64,000 nt of DNA from ZC4RG30 sp046047615 (GTDB lineage: Bacteria; Pseudomonadota; Gammaproteobacteria; Steroidobacterales; Steroidobacteraceae). A program made the translations under genes and the position numbers. This document shows, in pieces, positions 16,027 through 25,086 of the stretch (position 1 is its first letter; each line of letters begins with the position of its first letter). Location of the stretch: the NCBI GenBank assembly GCA_046047615.1, contig JBJOHO010000089.1, forward strand, positions 62,001 to 126,000. Direction: 5' to 3'. The notes under the pieces are model-generated. The model was not told the DNA's origin. It saw only the letters and a program-made list of their open reading frames with translations, and searched no databases.

Positions 16027-17144
16027 AGGATGGCCCTCGGATAGGAACCCACGACACGGAACTGGGACGAGCGCTTCTGCAACGCGGCCAGCGCCGCGGC
16101 GACAGGCTCGTCCTCGGCGTGTCCATCGATGTCGATGAAGAACACGTAGTGCCACTTGCGGCGCCGGGACGGTCGCGACTCGATGCGCGACATGCTCACC
16201 CCGTGGGCCGCCAGCGGCTCAAGCAGGCGCAGCAGGGCGCCGGACTGTTCACCGTCAGCAGGCGACACCATGAGGGTTGTCTTGTCCGCGCCACTGGGCT
16301 TGAGCAGCCTGCGCCCGACCACCAGGAACCGCGTCGTGTTGTCCGGGCTGTCCTCGATCTGCCTGGACAGCAAGGACAGACCGTAGATCTCGGCCGCCGT
16401 CTCGCCGGCAATGGCCGCAGTGCCGCGCTCGTCGCGCGCACGCCGCGCACCTTCGGCATTGCTTTGCACCGGGATGCGCTCGACCTCCGGAAGATGCTCA
16501 TCGAGCCAGCCGCGGCACTGCCCCAGGGCCTGCGGATGCGCGCAAACGCGCGCGATGTCGTGCAGGTCCTTCATGCGCCCCATCAAGTTGTGATGGATGC
16601 GCAGTTCAACCTCACCGCAGATGTTCAGCGGCGTGCTGATGAAACGGTCGAGCGTGTTGTTGACCGTGCCCTCTGTGGAGTTCTCCACGGGCACGACGCC
16701 GAAATCCGCGGTGCCGGCGAGGACTTCCTGGAACACTTCGTCGATGGAGGCCAGCGACAGGGCGCGCACCGAATGCCCGAAATGCTTGAACACGGCCGTC
16801 TGCGTGAAGGTGCCCTCGGGCCCCAGGAACGCCACCTTCAGGGGCTGCTCCTGGGCCAGGCAGGCCGACATGATCTCGCGGAACAGCCGCAGGACCTCTT
16901 CATCGCGCAGGGGACCATGGTTGCGTTCCTTGGCCATGCGCAGCACCTGCGCCTCGCGCTCCGGCCTGTAGAAATCGACCAGGCGCCCCTCTGCGTGCTT
17001 TGAAATGCCGACCTGCTGCGCAAGCCGTGCCCGGGAGTTCAGCAATTCGTGGATCTGCCGGTCGACGGCGTCGATCTGCTCCCGGATGTGGGTCAGTCCC
17101 CCTGCGTCAGCAGCGGCGGACTTCTTGCGTGGTCGGCTGGCCAT
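16023..17144 (-). CDS. pheA: Bifunctional chorismate mutase / prephenate dehydratase
   Basis: PheA converts chorismate to prephenate and then phenylpyruvate for phenylalanine synthesis. The 373-residue protein has an AroQ-type chorismate mutase helix near residues 18-50 (IREQIDAVDRQIHELLNSRA), a prephenate dehydratase domain starting KVAFLGPEGTFTQTA with NSTEGTVNNTLD, and a C-terminal ACT domain with the phenylalanine-binding ESRPSRR motif. The first 12 residues are a Lys/Ala-rich leader. It follows serA by 24 bases and overlaps hisC. Confidence 0.97.
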   Translation of the reverse strand: MASRPRKKSAAADAGGLTHIREQIDAVDRQIHELLNSRARLAQQVGISKHAEGRLVDFYRPEREAQVLRMAKERNHGPLRDEEVLRLFREIMSACLAQEQPLKVAFLGPEGTFTQTAVFKHFGHSVRALSLASIDEVFQEVLAGTADFGVVPVENSTEGTVNNTLDRFISTPLNICGEVELRIHHNLMGRMKDLHDIARVCAHPQALGQCRGWLDEHLPEVERIPVQSNAEGARRARDERGTAAIAGETAAEIYGLSLLSRQIEDSPDNTTRFLVVGRRLLKPSGADKTTLMVSPADGEQSGALLRLLEPLAAHGVSMSRIESRPSRRRKWHYVFFIDIDGHAEDEPVAAALAALQKRSSQFRVVGSYPRAIL

Positions 17145-17168
17145 CTTCTCCCCGCTGCTGGACTGGAC

Positions 17169-18344
17169 TCAGACCTTCCGGGCCGACAGCACGCCTTCGA
17201 TCGCGAGGATGCGATCCAGCGTGGCCTGCGCCACCTGGCCATCCACGTCGATGAGCGTGTAGGCGAACTCGCCGCGCGACTTGTTGAGCAGGTCCGCGAT
17301 GTTCGCCTGGTCCGCCGCCAGCGCCGTGGAGATCTGGCCGACCATGTTCGGCACATTGCTGTTGGTGATCGCCAGCCGCGTGGTGCCTGGCAGGCGCGGC
17401 AGGATGGATTCGGGGAAGTTCACGGAGTTGCGGATGTTGCCGTTTTCGAGGAAATCGCGCAGCTGATCGACGGCCATCACCGCGCAATTCTCCTCCGCTT
17501 CCTCGGTCGACGCCCCGAGGTGCGGCAGGCAAACCACGCGCGGATGGTCCTTGATGCCGTTCTTCGGGAAGTCGTTGACATAGCCGCTGAGCTGCCCCGA
17601 ATCGAGAGCAGCCAGCACCGCGGCATCATCGACAATGCCGCCGCGGGCAAAATTGAGGACCACGCCACCCTTGCGCATCAGCGCAATGCGCGAAGCGTTC
17701 ACCAGGCCACGCGTCTGGTCATTGAGCGGCACATGGACGGTGACAAAATCGCAGCGCGCGAACAGGTCATCCAGTGATACGGCCTGCTGCACGGTGGCCG
17801 ACAGCTGCCAGGCACGCTGCACCGTGATCGCCGGATCGTAGCCGATCACGTTGAGACCCAGCGCCTGTGCCGTGTTGGCCACGGCGACACCGATGGCCCC
17901 GAGCCCGATGATGCCCAGCGTGCGGCCGGGCAACTCGAAACCGACAAAGGCCTTCTTGCCCTTCTCCACCGCGGCATCGATGGTGGCGTCATCACCTTGC
18001 TGCCGCCGCGCGAAGTCCCAGGCGGGGCCGACATTGCGCGCCGCCATCAGCATGCCTGCGAGCACCAATTCCTTGACGGCATTGGCGTTGGCACCAGGAG
18101 TATTGAACACGACCACGCCACGCCGGGCCAGCGCCGCGACCGGGACGTTGTTCGTGCCCGCGCCGGCGCGTGCCACAGCCAGCACGGTGGGGGGCAGGTC
18201 CATCTTGTGCATGTCGGCGGAGCGCACCAGCACAGCGTGCGGATGGCCGATCTCGGAAGCCACCTCGTAGCGGTCGCGCGGCAGGCGCTCCAGACCTTTG
18301 GTGGAGATGTTGTTGAGGGTCAGGATGCGGTATGGATCAGCCAT
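17169..18344 (-). CDS. serA: D-3-phosphoglycerate dehydrogenase
   Basis: SerA oxidises 3-phosphoglycerate to start serine synthesis. The 391-residue product has the NAD fold GIIGLGAIGVAVANTA, ARGGIVDDAAVLAAL and the catalytic-histidine element LPHLGASTEEAEENC, followed by a single C-terminal ACT domain (YTLIDVDGQVAQATLDRI) that usually mediates serine feedback. Its start overlaps the serC stop by eight bases, so the two serine-pathway genes are coupled. Its place inside the aromatic supraoperon is less common than serC alone. Confidence 0.96.
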   Translation of the reverse strand: MADPYRILTLNNISTKGLERLPRDRYEVASEIGHPHAVLVRSADMHKMDLPPTVLAVARAGAGTNNVPVAALARRGVVVFNTPGANANAVKELVLAGMLMAARNVGPAWDFARRQQGDDATIDAAVEKGKKAFVGFELPGRTLGIIGLGAIGVAVANTAQALGLNVIGYDPAITVQRAWQLSATVQQAVSLDDLFARCDFVTVHVPLNDQTRGLVNASRIALMRKGGVVLNFARGGIVDDAAVLAALDSGQLSGYVNDFPKNGIKDHPRVVCLPHLGASTEEAEENCAVMAVDQLRDFLENGNIRNSVNFPESILPRLPGTTRLAITNSNVPNMVGQISTALAADQANIADLLNKSRGEFAYTLIDVDGQVAQATLDRILAIEGVLSARKV

Positions 18345-19416
18345 GGCGACGCTCGAACTCCTTCATGAATGACACCAGCGCCCCGACACCTGCCTCAGGC
18401 ATGGCGTTGTACAGGCTGGCGCGCATGCCACCGACAGAGCGGTGTCCTTCCAGGTGGGTAAAGCCCGCGGCCAAGGCCTCGGCGAGGAAGGTCTTGTCCA
18501 ACTCGGGACGCGCCAGCGTGAACGGCACGTTCATCCACGAACGGAACGGCACCGGCACCGGATTGGCATAGAAGCCGGAAGCGTCGATCGCGGCATACAA
18601 AGCCCGGGCCTTGCGTTCGTTCCGGGCAGCCATGGCCGCAAGGCCGCCCTGCTCCTTGATCCACTTGAAAACCAGGCCGGACAGGTACCAGGCAAAGGTC
18701 GGCGGCGTATTGGACATGGAGTCCGTCGCTGCCATTTCCTTGTAGCTGAGGATGGACGGCGTGCCAGGGCGCGCGCGGTCGAGCAGGTCATCGCGCACGA
18801 TGACCAGGCAGAGCCCCGCAGGGCCGATGTTCTTCTGGGCTCCGGCGTAAATCACGCCGAAGCGCGACACATCCAGCGGACGCGAGAGGATCGTCGAGGA
18901 GAAGTCGGCAACCAAGGGCACATCGCCGGTCGACGGGATGAACGGGAACTCGACGCCGCCAATGGTTTCGTTGGGCGTGTAGTGCAGGTAGGCCGCATCG
19001 GGGCTGCGCTGCCATCCGGCCTCGTCGGGCACGGTCGTGTACTTGCCGCCCGCGTCGGCGGCGACATTCACCTTGCCGCAGAAGGCCTTGGCCTCGCTGA
19101 TGGCCTTCTTGGACCAGTTGCCGGTGTTGATGTAATCCACCGTGGCTGCGGGCCCCGCCAGATTCATGGGCACCGCCGCGAACTGGCCGCTGGCACCACC
19201 CTGGAGGAACAGCACTTTGTAGTTGGCCGGCACCGCCAGCAACTCACGGAGATCGGCCTCGGCCTCGGCAGCAACGCCGATGAACCCCTTGCTGCGGTGG
19301 CTGATTTCCATCACCGACATGCCGCTGCCACGCCAATCGGTCAGTTCGGACTGCGCCTGCTCCAGCACTTCGAGCGGCAGCACGGCGGGGCCGGCAGAGA
19401 AATTGTAGACGCGCAC
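18337..19416 (-). CDS. serC: Phosphoserine aminotransferase
   Basis: SerC transaminates 3-phosphohydroxypyruvate in serine synthesis and also acts in pyridoxal phosphate synthesis. The 359-residue protein has FSAGPAVLPLEVLEQA at the start, GGASGQFAAVPMNL, the PLP lysine in YAGAQKNIGPAGL and HLEGHRSVGGMRASLYNAMP at the end. The start codon is GTG at 19416 with GAGG about seven bases upstream. It is the first gene after gyrA, from which it is separated by 56 bases. Confidence 0.97.
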   Translation of the reverse strand: MRVYNFSAGPAVLPLEVLEQAQSELTDWRGSGMSVMEISHRSKGFIGVAAEAEADLRELLAVPANYKVLFLQGGASGQFAAVPMNLAGPAATVDYINTGNWSKKAISEAKAFCGKVNVAADAGGKYTTVPDEAGWQRSPDAAYLHYTPNETIGGVEFPFIPSTGDVPLVADFSSTILSRPLDVSRFGVIYAGAQKNIGPAGLCLVIVRDDLLDRARPGTPSILSYKEMAATDSMSNTPPTFAWYLSGLVFKWIKEQGGLAAMAARNERKARALYAAIDASGFYANPVPVPFRSWMNVPFTLARPELDKTFLAEALAAGFTHLEGHRSVGGMRASLYNAMPEAGVGALVSFMKEFERRHG

Positions 19417-19472
19417 GGAATAGCCTCTGTTGACTGCAGATATGCGAATGCGCGGCAGCTTAACAGAGCCCT

Positions 19473-22037
19473 TTATGCATTCTGCGCATCAACCTCATCC
19501 TGCAAAGCGCCAACCCGGACGACACCGGTCAGCTGCGTGCCCTCGTCGAGCCGGATCAAGGTGACGCCTTGCGTGTTGCGCCCGACCTGCCGGACATCGT
19601 CGACGGGCGTGCGCACCAGCGTGCCGTTGGAGCTGATGAGCATGAGCTCGTCCGTCGGCCCGACCTGCAGTGCCGCGACCAGCGCGCCATTGCGGTCGGA
19701 AGTCTGCATGGCGATGACGCCCTGACCGCCGCGCCCGTGGGACGGGAACTCGGAGAGGTCTGTCCGCTTGCCGAACCCGCGCGCCGAGGCCGTGAGGATA
19801 TCGCCCTCCTGCACCACCACGAGCGAGATCACCTGGTTGCCGCCGGTCTCTTCCAGACGGATGCCGCGCACGCCCGTGGTGTCGCGGCCGGTGGCCCGGA
19901 CCTCGCCCTCATCGAAGCGGATCACGCGGCCGTCGTCGGTGAACAGCATGATCTCGCGCTGCCCGTCGGTCAGGGAAACGCCCACCAGCTCATCGTCATC
20001 CAGCAGGTTGACCGCGATGATGCCGCTCGCCCTGGGGCGCGAGTAATCGGACAGCGGGGTCTTCTTGACGGTGCCGCGGCGCGTGGCCATGAACACAAAC
20101 TGCGTCTCATCGAATTGCTTGACAGGCAGCACCGCACTGATGCGTTCCTTGTCCTGCAGCGGCAGCAGATTGACGATGGGCTTGCCACGCGACTGGCGGT
20201 TGGCCAGCGGCAACTGGAACACCCGCAACCAGTAGACCCGGCCGCGGTTGCTGAAGCAGAGCAGCGTGTCGTGCGTATGGGCGACGAACAATGTCTGGAC
20301 GAAGTCCTCATCCTTGACGGCGGTGGCCGCCTTGCCGCGGCCGCCACGGCGCTGCGACTGGTAGTCGGAAACCGGCTGCGACTTCGCATAGCCACCGTGC
20401 GAGAGCGTGACGACGACGTCCTGGGGCTCGATCAGGTCTTCGGTCGTGAGATCGGAGTGTGTGAGGACGATTTCCGTCCGGCGCGCGTCCGCGAACTGTT
20501 CGCGGACCTCCACGAGTTCCTGCCGCACCACCTCCGTGAGGCGGGCCGGGCGGGCCAGAATGTCGGACAGGTCGGTGATGACGGTCAGCAACTGCTGGTA
20601 CTCGTCGATGATCTTGTCCTGCTCCAGCCCCGTGAGGCGATTCAGCCGCATGTCGAGGATGGCCTGGGCCTGGCCCTCGGAGAGGCGGTAGCCCCCGGGT
20701 TGCAGGCCGGTGCCTGCCGGCAGGCCCTCGGGCCGCGTGGAGACGGCACCGGCACGTTCCAGCAGCGCAGGCACCGCGCCGCCCTCCCACAGGCGCCCAG
20801 TCAGCGCCGCCCGCGCCTCGGGGGGCGTCGGGCTCGCCTTGATGACGGCGATGACCTCGTCGATGTTCGCCAGCGCAACCGCCAGGCCTTCCAGCACGTG
20901 GGCACGCTCACGCGCCTTGCGAAGTTCGAAGACGGTCCGCCGGGTCACGACCTCGCGGCGGTGGCGCAGGAAGGCCTCGAGCATCTCCTTCAGGGAGAGC
21001 AGCCTGGGTTGCCCGTCCTGCAGGGCCACCATGTTGATGCCGAACACGGTCTCGAGCGGCGTCTGGGCGTAGAGGTTGTTGAGGACAACCTCGGCGTTCT
21101 CGCCCCGCTTGAGCTCGATGACGATGCGCATGCCGTCCTTGTCGGACTCATCGCGCAGGCCATCCCCGGAAATACCCTCGATCTGCTTGTCGCGGACCAG
21201 GTCCGCGATGCGCTCGATGAGCCGGGCCTTGTTCACCTGGTAAGGCAGCTCGGTGATGATGATCGCCTGGCGCCCGCCCTTGTCCATGTCCTCGATGACG
21301 GCGCGACCGCGCAGCGACAGGCGACCACGGCCCGTGCGGTAAGCCGTGAGGATTTCGGCTGCGCCGTTGATGATGCCGGCGGTCGGGAAATCCGGTCCCG
21401 GAACATGGCGCATCAGGCCGGCCAGTTCGATGTCCGGCTCGTCGATCAGCGCCAGCAGCGCAGCGACGACCTCACCAAGGTTGTGCGGCGGGATGTTCGT
21501 GGCCATGCCGACGGCGATGCCCGCCGCGCCGTTGACCAGCAGGTTCGGGATGCGCGTCGGCAGCACCGACGGTTCGGACTCGGATTCGTCGTAATTCGGG
21601 ACGAAATCGACGGTTTCCTTGTCGATGTCGGCCAGCAACTCGTGGGCCAGCCGCGACATGCGCACTTCGGTGTAGCGCATGGCGGCAGGCATGTCGCCGT
21701 CCACCGAACCGAAGTTGCCTTGTCCATCGACCAGCAGGTAGCGCATGGAGAACGGCTGCGCCATGCGCACCGTGGCGTCGTAGACGGCCGAGTCGCCATG
21801 CGGGTGGTACTTGCCGATGACATCACCGACCACGCGCGCCGACTTCTTGTAGGGTTTGTTGTAGTCGTTGCCGAGCTCGCGCATCGCAAACAGCACGCGC
21901 CGGTGCACCGGCTTGAGCCCGTCACGGACATCGGGCAGTGCCCTGCCGACGATCACGCTCATGGCGTAATCGAGGTAGGACTGCCGCATCTCGTCTTCGA
22001 GGTTGACGGGCAGGATTTCGCGCGCGATGTCGCTCAT
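19473..22037 (-). CDS. gyrA: DNA gyrase subunit A
   Basis: GyrA is the cleavage and religation subunit of gyrase. The 854-residue protein keeps Escherichia coli numbering at the N-terminus: the active tyrosine is Tyr122 in AMRYTEVRM, and the quinolone-resistance region HPHGDSAVYDATVRM carries Ser83 and Asp87, the sensitive-type residues. The GyrA box QRRGGRG precedes the C-terminal beta-pinwheel that wraps DNA. A TACCAT element on the minus strand (22064-22069) lies 26 bases upstream of the ATG and is a plausible -10. The gene faces ubiG across a 104-base divergent region. Confidence 0.98.
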   Translation of the reverse strand: MSDIAREILPVNLEDEMRQSYLDYAMSVIVGRALPDVRDGLKPVHRRVLFAMRELGNDYNKPYKKSARVVGDVIGKYHPHGDSAVYDATVRMAQPFSMRYLLVDGQGNFGSVDGDMPAAMRYTEVRMSRLAHELLADIDKETVDFVPNYDESESEPSVLPTRIPNLLVNGAAGIAVGMATNIPPHNLGEVVAALLALIDEPDIELAGLMRHVPGPDFPTAGIINGAAEILTAYRTGRGRLSLRGRAVIEDMDKGGRQAIIITELPYQVNKARLIERIADLVRDKQIEGISGDGLRDESDKDGMRIVIELKRGENAEVVLNNLYAQTPLETVFGINMVALQDGQPRLLSLKEMLEAFLRHRREVVTRRTVFELRKARERAHVLEGLAVALANIDEVIAVIKASPTPPEARAALTGRLWEGGAVPALLERAGAVSTRPEGLPAGTGLQPGGYRLSEGQAQAILDMRLNRLTGLEQDKIIDEYQQLLTVITDLSDILARPARLTEVVRQELVEVREQFADARRTEIVLTHSDLTTEDLIEPQDVVVTLSHGGYAKSQPVSDYQSQRRGGRGKAATAVKDEDFVQTLFVAHTHDTLLCFSNRGRVYWLRVFQLPLANRQSRGKPIVNLLPLQDKERISAVLPVKQFDETQFVFMATRRGTVKKTPLSDYSRPRASGIIAVNLLDDDELVGVSLTDGQREIMLFTDDGRVIRFDEGEVRATGRDTTGVRGIRLEETGGNQVISLVVVQEGDILTASARGFGKRTDLSEFPSHGRGGQGVIAMQTSDRNGALVAALQVGPTDELMLISSNGTLVRTPVDDVRQVGRNTQGVTLIRLDEGTQLTGVVRVGALQDEVDAQNA

Positions 22038-22141
22038 GTGATGCCACTTGTTTTGAGCCCGCTATGGTACCACAGGCGCCCTGCCGGGACCGCCCCCCGG
22101 CACTGCCCGCGCGACCCTGTGCCGCGGCTATACTTCACCCC

Positions 22142-22858
22142 GTGAACACCGCCCAGAACACCGGCGTCGATCCCGCCGAGATCGACAAATTCGATGCCAT
22201 CGCGCACCGCTTCTGGGATCCGGAGGGGGAGTTCAAGCCACTGCATCGGCTCAACCCCGTGAGGGCTGGCTACGTCCTCCAGCGCGCTCCGCTGTCGGGT
22301 CGCGATGTCCTCGATGTGGGCTGCGGTGGCGGCCTGCTGGCCGAAGCCCTGCATCGCGCGGGCGCCCGCGTCACAGCCATCGACCGCGCTCCACAGATGA
22401 TCGCCGTGGCGCGCCTGCACGCTGCCGAGGCCGGCCTGGACATCGACTACCGCGTGCAGGACGCCGCACAACTGCGTGCCGATCCGGCAGCGCGCTTCGA
22501 TGTCGTTTGCTGCATGGAGATGCTGGAACACGTGCCAGACCCGGCCACTGTGCTGTCCGAGCTTGGCGGACTGCTGCGTCCCGGCGGCGACCTCTTCATC
22601 TCGACGCTCAACCGCACAGCGAAGGCCTTCCTGCTGGCCATCGTCGGCGCGGAATACGTGGCGCGCCTGCTGCCGCGCGGGACGCACGAATACGAGCGCT
22701 TCATCCGCCCGGCAGAGTTGGCCCGCTGGGCGCGACACTGCGGCCTGGCGTTGCAGGACGTGGCCGGACTGGACTACGACGTCCTGGGGTCCACGGCCCG
22801 GCTGTCCGGCGACCCTGCGGTGAATTACATCGCGCACCTGCGCCGGGACGCGCCATGA
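22142..22858 (+). CDS. ubiG: Ubiquinone biosynthesis O-methyltransferase
   Basis: UbiG performs both O-methylations in ubiquinone synthesis. The 238-residue protein begins VNTAQNTGVDPAEIDKF and shows the family signature HRFWDPEGEFKPLHRLNP and the SAM-binding VLDVGCGGGLLAEALH. The start is GTG 22142, matching the family N-terminus. A TATACT element at 22129-22134 ends seven bases before it with no Shine-Dalgarno, so the transcript may be leaderless. Its stop overlaps the next start in ATGA, and it heads a three-gene operon. Confidence 0.95.
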   Translation: MNTAQNTGVDPAEIDKFDAIAHRFWDPEGEFKPLHRLNPVRAGYVLQRAPLSGRDVLDVGCGGGLLAEALHRAGARVTAIDRAPQMIAVARLHAAEAGLDIDYRVQDAAQLRADPAARFDVVCCMEMLEHVPDPATVLSELGGLLRPGGDLFISTLNRTAKAFLLAIVGAEYVARLLPRGTHEYERFIRPAELARWARHCGLALQDVAGLDYDVLGSTARLSGDPAVNYIAHLRRDAP

Positions 22859-23517
22859 GTGGCGCGCGCCGCCCGGCAGCCGTGCTGTTCGACCTCGACG
22901 GTACGCTGCTCGATACCGCGCCCGACATGATCCGCGAACTCAACGCCTTGCGGATCCAGGAGGGGATGCCACCACTGGCCTACGACCTGGCGCGCACGCA
23001 GGTGTCCCATGGTTCCACCGGTCTGCTCACGCTGGCCTTCCCGGGCGTGGAAGGCGATGCCTTCGAGGCGCTGCGGGCCCGGTTCCTGGCCGCCTATGCT
23101 GCCGACATCGCCCGCGAGACCCGGCTGTTCGAGGGCTGCGAGGCCGTACTGGAGACGCTGGAGCAGGGGGCGATCCCCTGGGGCATCGTCACCAACAAGC
23201 CCGACTGGCTGACCACGCCCCTGCTGCAGGCGCTGCAGTTGACGACACGCTCGGCCTGCGTGGTGTCCGGCGACACCTTGCCGCAGCGCAAGCCGCATCC
23301 AGCGCCGCTGCTGCATGCCGCGACGCTGATCGGCGCCGAACCTCAGCACTGTCTGTATGTGGGTGATGCCGAGCGCGACGTGCAGTCGGCGCGCGCTGCC
23401 GGCATGACGGTGCTTGTTGCCCGTTACGGCTACCTCGGTCCGGCCGACCGGCCTGCCGACTGGGCCGCCGACGGCGACATCCACCATCCCCTTGAACTGC
23501 TGGACTGGATCCGATGA
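22855..23517 (+). CDS. mupP: HAD-family phosphatase, probably N-acetylmuramic acid 6-phosphate phosphatase (Gph-like)
   Basis: The 220-residue protein is a HAD phosphatase: nucleophile motif VLFDLDGTLLDTAPD near residues 10-24, motif II IVTNKPDW, the lysine in PQRKPHPAPL and motif IV YVGDAERD. Automatic annotation would call it phosphoglycolate phosphatase (Gph). In Pseudomonas the gene between ubiG and yciK is mupP, whose product dephosphorylates MurNAc-6-phosphate in the peptidoglycan-recycling shunt to UDP-MurNAc. The identical neighbourhood here makes that the better inference. It overlaps ubiG by four bases and yciK by four. Confidence 0.8.
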   Translation: MSGARRPAAVLFDLDGTLLDTAPDMIRELNALRIQEGMPPLAYDLARTQVSHGSTGLLTLAFPGVEGDAFEALRARFLAAYAADIARETRLFEGCEAVLETLEQGAIPWGIVTNKPDWLTTPLLQALQLTTRSACVVSGDTLPQRKPHPAPLLHAATLIGAEPQHCLYVGDAERDVQSARAAGMTVLVARYGYLGPADRPADWAADGDIHHPLELLDWIR

Positions 23518-24335
23518 CTTTCATCCTGCCCGCCTGCCTTCCCGCCGCTGCACCAGACGCCCTCGCCGGCCGGGTCGTGCTGGTCACAGGGGCCAGCGAC
23601 GGCATCGGCCGCGCCGTGGCGCTGGCGGCTGCAGCACACGGCGCCGAAGTCGTGCTCTGTGGCCGCTCGGTCCGCAAGCTCGAAGCAGTGCACCAGCAAG
23701 TCAGCGCGGCCTGCGGCGAGCGCTCTGCCATGGCACCCCTGGACCTCGAGAAGGCCGTGGCCCGCGATTACGACCAACTGGCAGATGCCGTCATGGCCCG
23801 GTACGGCCGGCTTGATGGCTTGGTGCACTGCGCCGGTCTGCTGGGCTCCCTGACACCTCTGGACCAGTACGACGTGCCCACCTGGTGCAAGGTCCTGCAC
23901 GTGAACCTGACGGCGACCTTTGTGCTGACCCAGGTGCTGCTGCCGGCGCTGCGCGCCTCGGCGGATGCGTCCGTGCTGTTCACCACCAGCGGCGTGGCCC
24001 GGCATCCACGGGCCTATTGGGGCGCCTATGCGGTCTCGAAGGCCGGCGTTGAAAACCTGGCGGGCGTGCTGTCGGCCGAACTGCAGGGCAGCAGCCGGAT
24101 CCGCGTCAACACGCTGAACCCCGGACCCACCCGGACCAGGATGCGGCGCCAGGCCTTTCCCTCGGAGGATCTTGAGCGCCTGCCGCGCCCCGAAGACATC
24201 GCGTCAGCCTACGTTGCACTGCTCGCCCCAACGGCGCGCGGGCTCGACGGACAACGCATCGACTGTCAGCCGTCCTCCGGTGCCGCGCCGTCTTCCTCGG
24301 CCAGCAACGCGGCCAGTTCCGTGGCCTCGAGCTGA
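23514..24335 (+). CDS. yciK: YciK-like short-chain dehydrogenase/reductase
   Basis: The 273-residue protein is a classical SDR: cofactor loop VTGASDGIGRAVAL (residues 24-37), the NAG-like HCAGLLG element, catalytic Ser in TTSGVAR and the YAVSK active site. Order and length match YciK, whose physiological substrate is unknown. It is the last gene of the ubiG-mupP-yciK operon. The final 70 bases, encoding a Ser/Ala-rich tail, overlap the 3' end of the convergent rluB-like gene, which is a large antiparallel overlap. Confidence 0.9.
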   Translation: MTFILPACLPAAAPDALAGRVVLVTGASDGIGRAVALAAAAHGAEVVLCGRSVRKLEAVHQQVSAACGERSAMAPLDLEKAVARDYDQLADAVMARYGRLDGLVHCAGLLGSLTPLDQYDVPTWCKVLHVNLTATFVLTQVLLPALRASADASVLFTTSGVARHPRAYWGAYAVSKAGVENLAGVLSAELQGSSRIRVNTLNPGPTRTRMRRQAFPSEDLERLPRPEDIASAYVALLAPTARGLDGQRIDCQPSSGAAPSSSASNAASSVASS

Positions 24336-25003
24336 CGGACATGGCCGCGCCCCAGCGCGCGGTCCATCTGCAGGGAGCCGAACCGCACCCGCAGCACGCG
24401 ACTGACCACAAGGCCCTGCCGTTCCGCCAATGACCGCAGGTCGCGGCCATTGGCGCCCAGCGTCTGCACGAGATACCAGCGGTTGGCAGCCTCGCCGCCG
24501 GTAGGCTCGCACGACAGCACCTGCAGCCGTTCACCACTGTCGAGCTGGCCTTCCAGCAGTCCTTGCAACTGCCCCTCGTCCAGCTCACCACGTACCCGCA
24601 GGCTGAAATCAACCGGCAGCCGGCGCACGCGGCGTTGCAATTGGGTCGCCAGCGCACCATCCGACGTCAGCAGTTCGATCCCGCCATCCATGCGGGGCAT
24701 CGGACTGACAGCGATGTAACGGCGACCGGCCCGGCGCGGCAGGCGCCCGGCCATCGCGTCGCGCTCATCGCCCTCCCGAGGCTCCTGCAAGCTTTCCCCC
24801 GGAGAGCGGTGGCACAGGTAGGTTGCCGTGCGGACCGTGGAGGCCTGCCGCACCATCCGTCCATCGAGACGGATCTGGTCGTTGCCTGCCGCACGGCTGC
24901 CGAGGGTGGCCACATCCCCGTTGATGGTGACGCGACCGGCGCGGATCCACTCCTCGGCCTCGCGCCGGGAGGCCAGCCCCGCGCGCGCCAGGATCTTCTG
25001 CAC
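24266..25003 (-). CDS. rluB: RluB-like 23S rRNA pseudouridine synthase, divergent active site
   Basis: RluB modifies U2605 of 23S rRNA. The N-terminal S4 domain is clear (QKILARAGLASRREAEEWI), and position after scpB is typical. The catalytic region is unusual: where the family reads roughly GRLDLNTSGLLLLTNDG, this protein has PRMDGGIELLTSDG. It keeps the aspartate (Asp106 counted from GTG 25003) but is shorter by about two residues, and the usual GRNR-x-VRR element is replaced by GRDLRSLAERQ. Activity is therefore uncertain. No ATG exists in frame between scpB and the S4 domain; GTG 25003 is taken, and a CTG at 25090 overlapping the scpB stop is possible. Confidence 0.72.
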   Translation of the reverse strand: MQKILARAGLASRREAEEWIRAGRVTINGDVATLGSRAAGNDQIRLDGRMVRQASTVRTATYLCHRSPGESLQEPREGDERDAMAGRLPRRAGRRYIAVSPMPRMDGGIELLTSDGALATQLQRRVRRLPVDFSLRVRGELDEGQLQGLLEGQLDSGERLQVLSCEPTGGEAANRWYLVQTLGANGRDLRSLAERQGLVVSRVLRVRFGSLQMDRALGRGHVRQLEATELAALLAEEDGAAPEDG

Positions 25004-25086
25004 GCGCTCCTGGGCCGGGACGCCCGACGCTGCAGAACGGCGCTCGCCCGTGACCTGCCCCTGTGGGCGCTGTGCATTGGACCGCT

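Noticed and set aside
19569..22145. 858-codon plus-strand open frame across gyrA
   Set aside because: It is antisense to an unmistakable gyrA. Long antisense frames are expected in GC-rich coding DNA, and the translation has no recognisable domain.
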